Assembly: GCF_001898805.1 (NCBI RefSeq)
Contig: NZ_MKVJ01000002.1
Location: forward strand, 1-64,000
Direction of reading: 5' to 3'
Length of the DNA stretch: 64,000 bases
DNA from: Leifsonia sp. 71-9
GTDB taxonomy: Bacteria; Actinomycetota; Actinomycetes; Actinomycetales; Microbacteriaceae
Shown: in pieces, positions 1 through 8,571 of the stretch
Position numbering within the stretch: the first letter of the stretch is position 1
Layout of the letters: every line of letters starts with the position of its first letter
Notes under the pieces: generated by a model
The model's database searches: none
The model's input: only the letters and a program-made list of their open reading frames with translations
What the model was told of the DNA's origin: nothing
Position numbers and translations under genes: made by a program

Positions 1-720
1 ACCGACGAGGAGTGGTTCCAGACCTGGATCGACCTCTGCTGGGACTGGTTCGTCGACCTCGGAATCGACCCGGCCAACATCCGCCGGCTCGAGCACCCGA
101 AGGACAAGCTCGCGCACTACTCGAAGCGCACCATCGACATCGAGTACAAGTTCCAGTTCGCGGGCAGCGAGTGGGGCGAGCTCATGGGCGTCGCCAACCG
201 CACCGACTACGACCTCAAGACCCACATCGAGAACTCCGGCAAGGACCTCAGCTACTTCGACCAGAACAAGAACGAGCGCTACGTGCCGTTCGTGATCGAG
301 CCGTCCTTCGGCCTCACGCGCGCGCTGATGGCCTTCCTGGTCGACGCGTACGACGAGGAGGAGGTGCCGAACGCCAAGGGCGGCACCGACAAGCGCACCG
401 TGCTGCACCTCGACCCGCGCCTCGCGCCGGTCAAGGTCGCCGTGCTGCCGCTCTCGCGCAACGAGGCCCTGTCGCCGCTCGCCCGCTCCCTGGCCGACCG
501 GCTCCGCCAGCGCCGCAACGTCGACTTCGACGACTCGGGCGCGATCGGCCGCCGCTACCGCCGCCAGGACGAGATCGGCACGCCGCTCGCGGTGACGGTC
601 GACTTCGACTCCCTCGAGGACGACGCCGTGACCGTGCGCGACCGCGACACGATGAAGCAGGAGCGCATCCCGCTGGAGGGCCTCGACCGCTACCTCGCCG
701 AGCGCCTGCGCGAGTTCTGA
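1..720 (+). CDS. glyS: Glycine--tRNA ligase, C-terminal part (5' end outside window)
   Basis: The reading frame is open from the first base and ends in TGA at 718-720, so only the last 239 residues are seen. The visible part holds the class II motif 3 region ([14 protein letters not shown], near residues 95-108 of the fragment) followed by the HGTP anticodon-binding domain ([19 protein letters not shown]). This is the single-chain alpha2 enzyme of Actinobacteria and eukaryotes, not the alpha2beta2 GlyQ/GlyS enzyme of most Gram-negative bacteria. It charges tRNA-Gly in the cytosol. The C-terminus is complete. The 116 bp to the next gene contain no obvious terminator, and no co-transcription can be inferred. 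Confidence 0.95.
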   Translation, partial: TDEEWFQTWIDLCWDWFVDLGIDPANIRRLEHPKDKLAHYSKRTIDIEYKFQFAGSEWGELMGVANRTDYDLKTHIENSGKDLSYFDQNKNERYVPFVIEPSFGLTRALMAFLVDAYDEEEVPNAKGGTDKRTVLHLDPRLAPVKVAVLPLSRNEALSPLARSLADRLRQRRNVDFDDSGAIGRRYRRQDEIGTPLAVTVDFDSLEDDAVTVRDRDTMKQERIPLEGLDRYLAERLREF

Positions 721-836
721 GGCGTCCCGCGGCGACACGCTCCGCCGCGCCTGTCGGGTAGGTGGGCGCGCGTCCCCGGGCCATACTCGTCTTCAGAGAT
801 CCGCACGGACCTCCCCGCCGACGACCGGAACCGAGC

Positions 837-3413
837 ATGAGCAGCGCACCCACCGCGAACGAGCGACGCGCGGACGCCGACCCGGCGGACCCGCAGCCGG
901 GACGCGGGCGCAGACCTCCGGCCGCCTTCTGGGTCGCGCTCGGCCGGTTCGCCCGCGTGGCCCCGGCGAGCATCGTGCTGGCGCTCGTCGTCATCGCCAC
1001 CTCCGTCGTGACGGCGACGATGTGGAGCCCCGCGACCGAGAGCGGGACGGCCCTGGTCTGGGCGGCCGGGGTGACGACGACCATCCAGGGCGGGTTCTGG
1101 TGGACGCCGCTGACGGCGCTGTTCATACCGGAGAACGCCGTGCAACTGGTCGTGGGCGTGCTCCTGGCGCTCACCCTGATGGCGGTCGCCGAGCGGCTGC
1201 TCGGCACGCTGCGCGCGTCGATCGCCTTCGTCGCGACCGGAGTGCTCGGGATCACGATCGGCGTCGTGGGGCAGTGGGCCGCCGCGAGCATCGGCGAGCT
1301 GTGGGCCTCGGCCACCGAGTACGACTTCACCCTCGACCCGACCATCGGCATCGTCGGCGCCCTGATCACGGCGAGCGCCTTCGCCTCGGCGCTCTGGCGC
1401 CGGCGCATCCGCCTCCTGACGTTCGCGACCCTCCTGGCCTTCGTGCTCTACAACGGCGACCAGAACAACGTGTACCGGCTCTTCGCCGCCCTCCTCGGCC
1501 TCGCTCTGGGCGCGCTCCTGCGCGGCGGCCGCATCCAGCGCATCCGGCGCAGCTCGCACGGCGAGACCCGCAACCTCGTCGCGGCGATCGTCGCGATCAC
1601 GGCCCTCGGACCGCTGGTGGCGCTGCTGCCGCCCGGCGGCCTGGGACCGTTCTCGTTCATCGCCACCCTGTTCCAGCACCAGCAGCTGGACACCGCGAGC
1701 GTGCTGCAGCAGTGCGACCAGGTCTACACCTCGAACTGCCGGCTGGAGCTCGCGGTCGTCTCGGTGCAGGGGCTCGGCCCGCTGCTGCTGACGCTGCTGC
1801 CCCTGGTCCTGCTGCTGGTGACCGCGATCGGCCTGCGCCGCGGGCGGCACTTCGCGCTCATCCTGGGCATCGTGGTGAACGCCGGGATGATGGTCCTGCC
1901 CTTCACGGCCCTCCCCGACGGCGACCTGCGCATCGACGTGGACGGCATCGACGCCCTCGCCCCCGCGATCGAGGCGCTCGCCTGGCTGCTGGCCGTCGTC
2001 GTGGTGCCGCTGGCCTCGATCATCCTGCTGCTGCTCACCCGCCGGCAGTTCCAGATCCGTGCACCCCGGGAGGCCGTGGTGCGGTTCACGCTGCTCGCGG
2101 TCTCCTCGTTCGTGCTGCTGGGCGTGGCGTACCTCGTCGCCGCGCTGGCCTCCCTGGTCGAGTTCGTGCCGGACGCGACGATCGGCGACGTCTTCGCCTC
2201 CACCCTCCGGCGGTTCGTGCCGTCCGGTTTCGAGTCGGTGCTCGGGCAGGTCATCGTGCCCACCACGCCGATCGTCATCGTGCTCTACCAGTGGGTCGGT
2301 CCGGTGTTCTGGCTGATCTTCGTGCTCGCCACGCTGCGGCTCTACCGCGCCACGTCGACCGGGCGCACCGTCGGCGACGAGCTGCACTTCCGCGAGCTGC
2401 TGCGGGCGGGCGGAGGCGGCACGCTCGGCTTCATGGGCACCTGGCCGGGCAACGTCTACTGGTTCAGCGAGGAGAACGACGCCGCGGTCGCCTACCGGGT
2501 GATCAACGGCATCGCCATCACCCTCTCCGACCCGGTGTGCCGGCCGGAGCGGGCCGAGCGCACGATCATCGAGTTCATCGGGTTCTGCGACGCGAACGGC
2601 TGGACGCCGGTCTTCTACAGCGTCCACGGGGAGTACCTGCCGGTCTTCGAGTCGCTGGGCTGGCAGTCCGTCTCCGTGGGCGAGGAGACGCTCATGCACC
2701 CGCAGACCTTCGACATGCAGGGCAAGCCGTGGCAGAAGGTGCGCCAGGCCCACAACCGCGGTCTCAAGGAGGGCATCACGACGGTGTGGTCCACCTGGGA
2801 CGACCTGCCCCCGCTCTACCAGACCCAGATCGCCGCGATCAGCGAGCAGTGGGTGGCCGAGAAGGAGCTGCCCGAGATGGGCTTCACCCTCGGCGGGATG
2901 GCCGAGCTCAAGGATCCGGACGTGCAGCTCTACCTCGCGTTCGACCCGTCCGGAGCACTCCAGGCGGTCACCAGCTGGATGCCCAGCTGGCGCGACGGCC
3001 GGGTGGTCGCCTACACGATCGACTTCATGCGCCGGGCCGACGGCAGCATCCCGGGCATCATGGAGTTCATCATCGCGTCGGCCGCCCTGCGCATGAGGGA
3101 GGAGGGCGTGGAGGTGCTGAGCCTGTCGGGCGCACCCCTCGCCAGCAAGCCGGTGGCGCCCGGTGAGGAGCCCGGAGAGCCCGACACCATGGACCGGCTC
3201 CTCGGCTTTCTCGCGAAGACGCTGGAGCCCGCGTACGGCTTCGCGTCGCTGTTCAAGTTCAAGAGCAAGTTCAACCCGACGTACGAGACCATCTACATGA
3301 CGTACGCGGACCCGCTGGCCCTGCCGGCGATCGGCAGCGCCATCGGCAAGGCGTACCTGCCCGACGCCAACGCACGCGAGTACGTGGCGCTGGCGCGCAC
3401 CCTTCTTCGCTGA
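837..3413 (+). CDS. MprF-like membrane protein with C-terminal lysyl-PG synthetase (DUF2156) domain
   Basis: About 858 residues. The C-terminal third (about residue 518 to the end) is the cytosolic DUF2156/LPG-synthetase domain, which in MprF transfers lysine from lysyl-tRNA to phosphatidylglycerol and lowers surface charge. The rest is a polytopic membrane region. Its first part (about residues 85-210) has a rhomboid-like layout: WWTPLTALF, then AERLLGT, then a GIVGALITAS stretch where active rhomboids carry GxSG. The serine position is Val, and the helix where a catalytic His is expected reads NNVYRLFAAL, so it is probably an inactive rhomboid fold. The ATG at 837 was preferred to an in-frame start at 762 because the extra 25 residues look like non-coding leader. 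The frame runs through without a break. Substrate amino acid is inferred from the family only. Confidence 0.85.
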   Translation: MSSAPTANERRADADPADPQPGRGRRPPAAFWVALGRFARVAPASIVLALVVIATSVVTATMWSPATESGTALVWAAGVTTTIQGGFWWTPLTALFIPENAVQLVVGVLLALTLMAVAERLLGTLRASIAFVATGVLGITIGVVGQWAAASIGELWASATEYDFTLDPTIGIVGALITASAFASALWRRRIRLLTFATLLAFVLYNGDQNNVYRLFAALLGLALGALLRGGRIQRIRRSSHGETRNLVAAIVAITALGPLVALLPPGGLGPFSFIATLFQHQQLDTASVLQQCDQVYTSNCRLELAVVSVQGLGPLLLTLLPLVLLLVTAIGLRRGRHFALILGIVVNAGMMVLPFTALPDGDLRIDVDGIDALAPAIEALAWLLAVVVVPLASIILLLLTRRQFQIRAPREAVVRFTLLAVSSFVLLGVAYLVAALASLVEFVPDATIGDVFASTLRRFVPSGFESVLGQVIVPTTPIVIVLYQWVGPVFWLIFVLATLRLYRATSTGRTVGDELHFRELLRAGGGGTLGFMGTWPGNVYWFSEENDAAVAYRVINGIAITLSDPVCRPERAERTIIEFIGFCDANGWTPVFYSVHGEYLPVFESLGWQSVSVGEETLMHPQTFDMQGKPWQKVRQAHNRGLKEGITTVWSTWDDLPPLYQTQIAAISEQWVAEKELPEMGFTLGGMAELKDPDVQLYLAFDPSGALQAVTSWMPSWRDGRVVAYTIDFMRRADGSIPGIMEFIIASAALRMREEGVEVLSLSGAPLASKPVAPGEEPGEPDTMDRLLGFLAKTLEPAYGFASLFKFKSKFNPTYETIYMTYADPLALPAIGSAIGKAYLPDANAREYVALARTLLR

Positions 3414-3460
3414 CGGCAGACACCGCCGCCCCTTCCCCGGTCCCGGCGTACGGTGGGGCC

Positions 3461-4519
3461 ATGTCGGACACCACGCGCACGGCCATGCTCATCGGCGGCA
3501 CCGGGCAGATCGGCTCCGCCGTCGCCAGGCGGCTCGCGGCGGACGGCTGGTCCGTCCTCGTCGCGCACCGGGGCGAGCACCACGGCGACACCGAGCTGTC
3601 GGAGCTGGACGTCACCAGCATCCGGCTCGACCGCGACGACACCGACGCGCTCATCGAGCGGGCGCGCGGCCACGACCTCGTGCTCGACACGGTGGCGTAC
3701 GAGCCCCGTCACGGCGAGCAGCTCGCCCGGCTCGCCGGGGAGGTGGGCTCGCTCGTCGTGATCTCCACCGGGTCGGTCTACACCGGCCGCGACGGCGGCT
3801 ACCTCGACATCGTGACCGGCCCCGACGACTTCCCCGACTATCCCGTGCCGCTGCGCGAGACCGACCCCACGGTCGACAACGCCGAGCGCACCTACTCGCC
3901 CCTCAAGGCCGCGCTGGAGCGCACCCTGCTCGCCGTCGACGACCTGCCGGTCAGCATCCTGCGCCCCGGCGCCGTGTACGGGCCGTTCAGCCCCGCGCTG
4001 CGGGAGTGGTACTTCATCAAGCGCGCGCTCGACGGCCGCGACCGCGTCGTGCTCTCCGACGACGGCGCCAACCGGTTCAGCACCTCCTCGACCGTCAACA
4101 TCGCCGAACTGGTGGCTCTGTGCGCCGACCAGCCGGGCAAGCGCGTCCTGAACGCCGTCGACACGGACGACCTCAGCGTCGCGGACATCGCCGGAGCCGT
4201 CTACCGCGCGCTCGACCGCGACCTGGAGGTCGTCGCCTTCCCCGGCCCGCCCGTGGACGGGGTCGGCAGCACGCCCTGGACCGTCGGGCATCCCCTGCTC
4301 CTCAGCATGGCCGGCGCCGCGGTCGAGGTCGGCTACCGCCAGCAGGTGCACTACGAGGAGGCCGTCGCGGCCGCCGTCGACTGGGCTGTGCGCGAGGTGA
4401 AGGCGGCGGAGCTGCGCCAGGAGGACTGGACCGCGGCGTTCCCGGGGCTCGCGAAGCGGGCGGAGGCCGACCGGTGGTTCGACTACGCGGCCGAGGACGC
4501 GTTCGTGGCGGCACGCTGA
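3461..4519 (+). CDS. NAD-dependent epimerase/dehydratase family protein (extended SDR)
   Basis: 352 residues. The N-terminus has the Rossmann motif GGTGQIG (residues 12-18) and a YSPLK sequence near 145-149 that matches the YxxxK catalytic pair of SDRs. A RPGAVYGP segment is typical of sugar-nucleotide epimerases and related reductases. The substrate cannot be told from sequence. It starts at an ATG 47 bp after the MprF-like gene, on the same strand, and faces the serine hydrolase gene tail to tail. A start only 23 bp downstream in another frame is a shadow. Confidence 0.85.
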   Translation: MSDTTRTAMLIGGTGQIGSAVARRLAADGWSVLVAHRGEHHGDTELSELDVTSIRLDRDDTDALIERARGHDLVLDTVAYEPRHGEQLARLAGEVGSLVVISTGSVYTGRDGGYLDIVTGPDDFPDYPVPLRETDPTVDNAERTYSPLKAALERTLLAVDDLPVSILRPGAVYGPFSPALREWYFIKRALDGRDRVVLSDDGANRFSTSSTVNIAELVALCADQPGKRVLNAVDTDDLSVADIAGAVYRALDRDLEVVAFPGPPVDGVGSTPWTVGHPLLLSMAGAAVEVGYRQQVHYEEAVAAAVDWAVREVKAAELRQEDWTAAFPGLAKRAEADRWFDYAAEDAFVAAR

Positions 4520-4539
4520 GCCGCCACGGCGGTGCTCAG
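4516..4539. terminator. Probable bidirectional terminator containing both stop codons
   Basis: CTGAGC at 4516-4521 pairs with GCTCAG at 4534-4539, with CGCC/GGCG pairing inside. The left arm contains the TGA of the SDR gene and the right arm contains the TGA (read on the other strand) of the convergent serine hydrolase gene. No U-tract is present. Confidence 0.45.
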
Positions 4540-5441
4540 AACACGTACTCCAGCAGGTCGATGCCGACCGTGCGCATGCCTTCGATGACCGCGAGGCGCT
4601 CGGGCAGCTCGGTGTCGTCGAAGTAGGTCGAGACCGCGTAGGTCACACCGGCGTTCGGGCCACGCAGCACGCCGACCTCGCTGCGCACCCCGGCGTCGAT
4701 GCCGGTCTTGTTGACGAGCAGGATGCCGTGCTCCGCGTGGCGGTGCGAGTGCGGGTCGAGCCCGAACGCGCTCGAGACCAGCGAGAAGTCGCTGTTCAGG
4801 GAGAGCCAGGAGATGACGCGCTGGCTGGTGGCCGCATCCACGACCTCCCCGCGCGCGAGCGCCGAGAACAGCCAGGTGAGCTCGTTGGCGCTGCCGACGG
4901 AGAGCTGCGGGGCGTCGTCCGGTCCGCGGTGGTCGCGGGCGAGGTCGAGCAGGCCCGTGCGGGTGAGGCCGAGCGCCTCGGTGCGGGCGCTGACGGCCTC
5001 CAGACCCACGCGGCGCAGGAGCACGTTCGTGGCGAGGTTGTCGCTGGAGGCGCCGACGAGGGCCGCGAGATCGGCGACCGGCAGGGCTGGGACCTGGAGG
5101 TGCTGCCAGATGCCGGAATCGCCGGCGGCGTCCTTCGGCAGACGGTCGAGCTGCACGAGCGGGCTGAGCTGGCCCGACTCCAGGCGCGCCGCCACCTCCA
5201 CGAGCAGGAGCACCTTGCCGATGCTCGCCGTCGGCATGACGACGTGGTCGTCGACCGAGAAGAGCACGGCCCCCGTGCTGAGATCCGTCGCACGGGCCGA
5301 GACCTGCACGCCCTGGAGGGCGAGCTGGCCCAGGCTGTTGAAGCTGCGCGCGAAGGCGTCGTCCGGTGCGGCCGGCCCGCGGTGGCGGGCACGGCGGGCC
5401 GTGGCATGGCGCCGGCGGCGCTCGGACTCCTGGGTCTGCAT
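4536..5441 (-). CDS. Class A beta-lactamase-fold serine hydrolase, apparently without signal peptide
   Basis: 301 residues from the ATG at 5441; a GTG at 5447 is an alternative start. The three penicillin-interacting motifs are present: SxxK as S73-I-G-K76, SDN at 133-135, and KTG at 245-247. The stretch where class A beta-lactamases carry the omega-loop ExxLN (around 165-185) reads ARDHRGPDDAPQ and shows no matching Glu, so efficient beta-lactam hydrolysis is doubtful. The N-terminus is Arg-rich and has no recognisable hydrophobic export signal, which is odd for this fold; a twin-arginine signal is not supported either because no hydrophobic segment follows. It may act on an amide or ester in the cytosol, or the true start may lie elsewhere. 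Confidence 0.75.
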   Translation of the reverse strand: MQTQESERRRRHATARRARHRGPAAPDDAFARSFNSLGQLALQGVQVSARATDLSTGAVLFSVDDHVVMPTASIGKVLLLVEVAARLESGQLSPLVQLDRLPKDAAGDSGIWQHLQVPALPVADLAALVGASSDNLATNVLLRRVGLEAVSARTEALGLTRTGLLDLARDHRGPDDAPQLSVGSANELTWLFSALARGEVVDAATSQRVISWLSLNSDFSLVSSAFGLDPHSHRHAEHGILLVNKTGIDAGVRSEVGVLRGPNAGVTYAVSTYFDDTELPERLAVIEGMRTVGIDLLEYVF

Positions 5442-5570
5442 CGTCACGTGGTTCGGGTCTCTCCTGCGAGCGTTCTTCGGGTGCGCGCGGTCCCCCCGAA
5501 CACGCGTGGGGTCGATGCTACCCCGATCGGGGGCCACGTGCGTCGCCGATCGCGACGCACGCGGCGCACC

Positions 5571-7544
5571 TCACCAGATCGTGACGCGGGACTCCGGGTC
5601 GAGCCAGAGCGCATCGCCCTCCGTGACGCCGAACGTGTCGTAGAACGCGTCGATGTTGCGCACGATCTGGTTGCACCGGAACTCGTTGGGCGAGTGCGGG
5701 TCGATCGCGAGCAGGCGGATCACCTCGGCGTCCCGGCCCTTCTGCTGCCACGCCTGCGCCCAGGAGAGGAAGAACCGCTCGGCGCCGGTGAGCCCGTCGA
5801 CCACCGGAGGCTCCTGGCCGTCGAGCGACAGCAGGTACGCCTTCCAGGCGATGCCGAGGCCGCCCAGGTCGCCGATGTTCTCGCCGATGGTGAGCGCGCC
5901 GTTCACGTGGTGGTCGGGCACCTGCTCGGGGGCGAGCGCGTTGTACTGCTCGATCAGGCTGGCCGTGCGCTTCTCGAACGCGGCGCGGTCGGCGGCCGTC
6001 CACCAGTCCTGGAGCCGGCCGTCGCCGTCGAACTTCGAGCCCTGGTCGTCGAAGCCGTGACCGATCTCGTGCCCGATGACCGCGCCGATCGCGCCGTAGT
6101 TGGCGGCCGCATCCCGGCCCGCGTCGAAGAACGGGTACTGCAGGATGGCGGCAGGGAAGACGATCTCGTTGAAGCCGGGGTTGTAGTACGCGTTGATCGT
6201 CTGCGGGGTCATGAACCACTCGTCGCGGTCCAGCGGCTTGCCGATCTTGCCCAGCTCGCGGTCGAACTCGAACAGCGCGGCGGCGCGCACGTTGCCGACG
6301 AGGTCCGTCGGGTCGATCTGCAGGGCCGAGTAGTCGCGCCACTTCACCGGGTAGCCGATCTTGGGCGTGAACTTCTCGAGCTTGTCGAGGGCGCGGTCGC
6401 GGGTGTCCTCGCCCATCCATTCGAGGGTGCGGATGCTCTGCCGGTAGGCCTCGATGAGGTTCGCGACCAGGGCGTCCATCGCGTGCTTCGCGGCGGGCGG
6501 GAAGTGCTTCTCGACGTAGATGCGGCCGACGGCCTCCCCCATCGCGCCCTCCACCAGCGAGACGCCGCGCTTCCAGCGGGCCCGCATCTGCGGCGTGCCG
6601 GTGAGGGTGCGGCCGTAGAAGTCGAAGTTCGCGTCGACGAAGTCGCCCGGGAGGTACGGGGCCGCACCGTGGATGATCTGCCACGCGAGCCAGTCCTTCC
6701 ACGCGTCCAGGCGGGACTCGGTGAGCAGACCGGCGAGGCCGGAGGTGAACGACGGCTGACGCAGCACGACCTCGGCGAGCGCACCCTCCGGAGCGCCCAG
6801 GGCGGTGGCCCACACGTCGAGGCTCGCCGCGGGGTCGCCGGCGCCTCCCGAGAACAGCGCGTCGGCGTCGGCCCAGCTGTAGAGGTTGTAGGTCTTCTCG
6901 GAGTCGCGGGAGGTCACGTTGTCCCAGTGCTGGGCCGCGATCTCGGTCTCGAGGTCGAAGACGCGCTGCGCGCGCTCCGGGGCGCCCTCCAGCCCGGCCA
7001 GCTCGAACAGGCGCTGGATGTGCGCGACGAACGCCTCGCGGATGGGGGCGAAGCGCTCCTCGCGGAAGTAGGACTCGTCGGGCAGCGAGATGCCGCCCTG
7101 CTCGGCGAACACCAGGTAGCGCTCGGGGTCGCCCGGGTCGTTGTCGACGAACAGCTGGTAGAAGCCGCCGACGCCGTGGCGCTCCAGCTTGCCGAGGGTC
7201 TGCAGCAGCTCGGTGACCGAGCTCACGTCGCTCGCGAGGGCGAGCTGCGCCTCGATCGGGCGGATGCCGAGCGCGTCCACGCGCTCCTCGTCCATGAAGC
7301 TCGCGAACAGGTCGCCGAACTTGCGCTCCTCGGTGCCCTCAGGCGCCGTCTGCGCGGCTTCGATGATCTCGCGCACCGCCGCCTCCGACTGCTCGGCGAG
7401 GACCATGAACGAGCCCCAGCGGGCCTTGTCGTCGGGGATCTCGGTGCGGGCGATCCACTTGCCGTTCACGTGGCGGAACAGGTCGTCCTGCGGGCGGATC
7501 GTGGGGTCGAGTTCGTCGGAGGCGATACCGGAGGCGAGCGTCAT
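5571..7544 (-). CDS. M13 family zinc metallopeptidase (neprilysin/PepO-like)
   Basis: 657 residues, full family length. The zinc site is HEIGH (near residue 491-495, in VIGHEIGHGFDDQG) with the third ligand in ENIGDLGG near residue 552, the ExxxD motif of M13. NAYYNP, which binds substrate backbone in neprilysin, lies about 70 residues before HEIGH, and the chain ends in the usual C-terminal Trp (VTIW). No signal peptide is seen, so this is likely a cytosolic oligopeptidase like other actinobacterial PepO proteins. It is preceded and followed by genes on the same strand but with no overlap (16 bp to the small membrane protein gene upstream). Confidence 0.93.
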   Translation of the reverse strand: MTLASGIASDELDPTIRPQDDLFRHVNGKWIARTEIPDDKARWGSFMVLAEQSEAAVREIIEAAQTAPEGTEERKFGDLFASFMDEERVDALGIRPIEAQLALASDVSSVTELLQTLGKLERHGVGGFYQLFVDNDPGDPERYLVFAEQGGISLPDESYFREERFAPIREAFVAHIQRLFELAGLEGAPERAQRVFDLETEIAAQHWDNVTSRDSEKTYNLYSWADADALFSGGAGDPAASLDVWATALGAPEGALAEVVLRQPSFTSGLAGLLTESRLDAWKDWLAWQIIHGAAPYLPGDFVDANFDFYGRTLTGTPQMRARWKRGVSLVEGAMGEAVGRIYVEKHFPPAAKHAMDALVANLIEAYRQSIRTLEWMGEDTRDRALDKLEKFTPKIGYPVKWRDYSALQIDPTDLVGNVRAAALFEFDRELGKIGKPLDRDEWFMTPQTINAYYNPGFNEIVFPAAILQYPFFDAGRDAAANYGAIGAVIGHEIGHGFDDQGSKFDGDGRLQDWWTAADRAAFEKRTASLIEQYNALAPEQVPDHHVNGALTIGENIGDLGGLGIAWKAYLLSLDGQEPPVVDGLTGAERFFLSWAQAWQQKGRDAEVIRLLAIDPHSPNEFRCNQIVRNIDAFYDTFGVTEGDALWLDPESRVTIW

Positions 7545-7560
7545 GCCCCCAGCCTACGGC

Positions 7561-7962
7561 TCAGGCCGGGACGCGGGCCAGGGCGCGCAACCGGCTGGCC
7601 GAGGTGAGGAAGAGCGCCGCGAGCCCGGCCTGCGCGAGGATCGACACCCAGCCGGAGAGGCTCCCGTAACCGGCGACCGAGAACACCGCGTTCGCCAGCG
7701 CCGACACCGCGTAGACGGCGCCGAGCACGGCCGACAGCAGCCACCGGTTCGTCATCCGCCACCAGGGCCGTGCAACCTCCGGCGACTCCCCGGGACCCCG
7801 GAACATCCGGGTGGCGAGATACCAGCCGAGCACCTGCAGCACGGTCAGGATGACGGACCCGACCTCCGAGTGCAGCGCGTCGAAGAGGAGGACGAGCACG
7901 ATGTCGACCGCGACCAGGACGGCGATGACGATCGCCTTCTGCGTGGGCGTGGTGAAGCGCAT
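7561..7962 (-). CDS. Small four-helix membrane protein of unknown function
   Basis: 133 residues from the ATG at 7962, which has the strong ribosome-binding sequence AGGGGG a few bases upstream; the longer in-frame extension to 8043 is His/Pro-rich and probably not translated. Four hydrophobic segments are visible (around residues 10-30, 36-52, 72-95 and 100-122), with a short charged tail. I do not recognise a family. It stops 16 bp upstream of the M13 peptidase start and may be co-transcribed with it. Confidence 0.7.
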   Translation of the reverse strand: MRFTTPTQKAIVIAVLVAVDIVLVLLFDALHSEVGSVILTVLQVLGWYLATRMFRGPGESPEVARPWWRMTNRWLLSAVLGAVYAVSALANAVFSVAGYGSLSGWVSILAQAGLAALFLTSASRLRALARVPA

Positions 7963-8085
7963 GGGTCCCCCTGGCGGTGCGTGTGGTGCGTGGTGCGTGC
8001 GGTGCGGTGGTGCGGTGGTGCTCGGAGCCTGGTGATGCTCCACGCCCAGTCTCGCCGACGAACGGCCCGGGGCTGTGGAGGCGGA

Positions 8086-8562
8086 TCAGCGTGGGGCGGA
8101 ACCGGCCCGCAGGCTCTCCCACTCGGCGATCATCTCGGGCAGGCGGCTCTGGAGGAAGCGGTAGAAGCCCGCCATGTCGCGCAGACGCTCGGTGGCCGGC
8201 GAGTCCGGGTCGCCGACGGCGGCGAGGCCGAGGTCGGCCTGGTCGGCGAGGGCGGCGTAGATCGGGCTGTTGCGGACCATGAGCGCGTACCAGTCGGACG
8301 GCAGCTCGTAGCGGTCGCGGCGGCTGGTGGACTGCGAGACGCGGCGGATGATGCCGAGCGTCTGGAGGTAGCGGACGGCGCCCGAGATCGCGGCGGCGCT
8401 CGCGGAGAGGGTCTCTGCGAGCTCGGCGGCGGTGAGGCCCGGCTGCTCGGTGACCGTGAGCGCCATCAGCACGCGGGCCGGCATCTTGGGGAAGCCGGCC
8501 GCGGTGAGGATCGCCGACGAGTGCTCCCGCACATCGCCGAGCGCGATCGGGTCCTTCGCCAT
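8086..8562 (-). CDS. GbsR/MarR-type winged-helix transcriptional regulator
   Basis: 158 residues. The winged helix-turn-helix occupies about residues 25-90 (LTAAELAETLSASAAAISG is the recognition region). The C-terminal half is helical and likely dimerises. It is the last gene of a three-gene operon behind an ABC permease (9-bp gap) and ATPase, the usual place for a local repressor of an ABC exporter. A candidate operator sits in front of the first gene at 11214-11228. The effector is unknown. Confidence 0.85.
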   Translation of the reverse strand: MAKDPIALGDVREHSSAILTAAGFPKMPARVLMALTVTEQPGLTAAELAETLSASAAAISGAVRYLQTLGIIRRVSQSTSRRDRYELPSDWYALMVRNSPIYAALADQADLGLAAVGDPDSPATERLRDMAGFYRFLQSRLPEMIAEWESLRAGSAPR

Positions 8563-8571
8563 GCCTGCTCC

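Noticed and set aside
690-2753. Long open frame (687 codons) on the minus strand
   Set aside because: Antisense to the MprF-like gene; composition is a typical high-GC shadow (very rich in Arg, Glu, Asp, Gly) with no domain.
4728-7607. 959-codon plus-strand frame across the serine hydrolase and M13 genes
   Set aside because: Shadow of two well-supported minus-strand genes; no recognisable motif.
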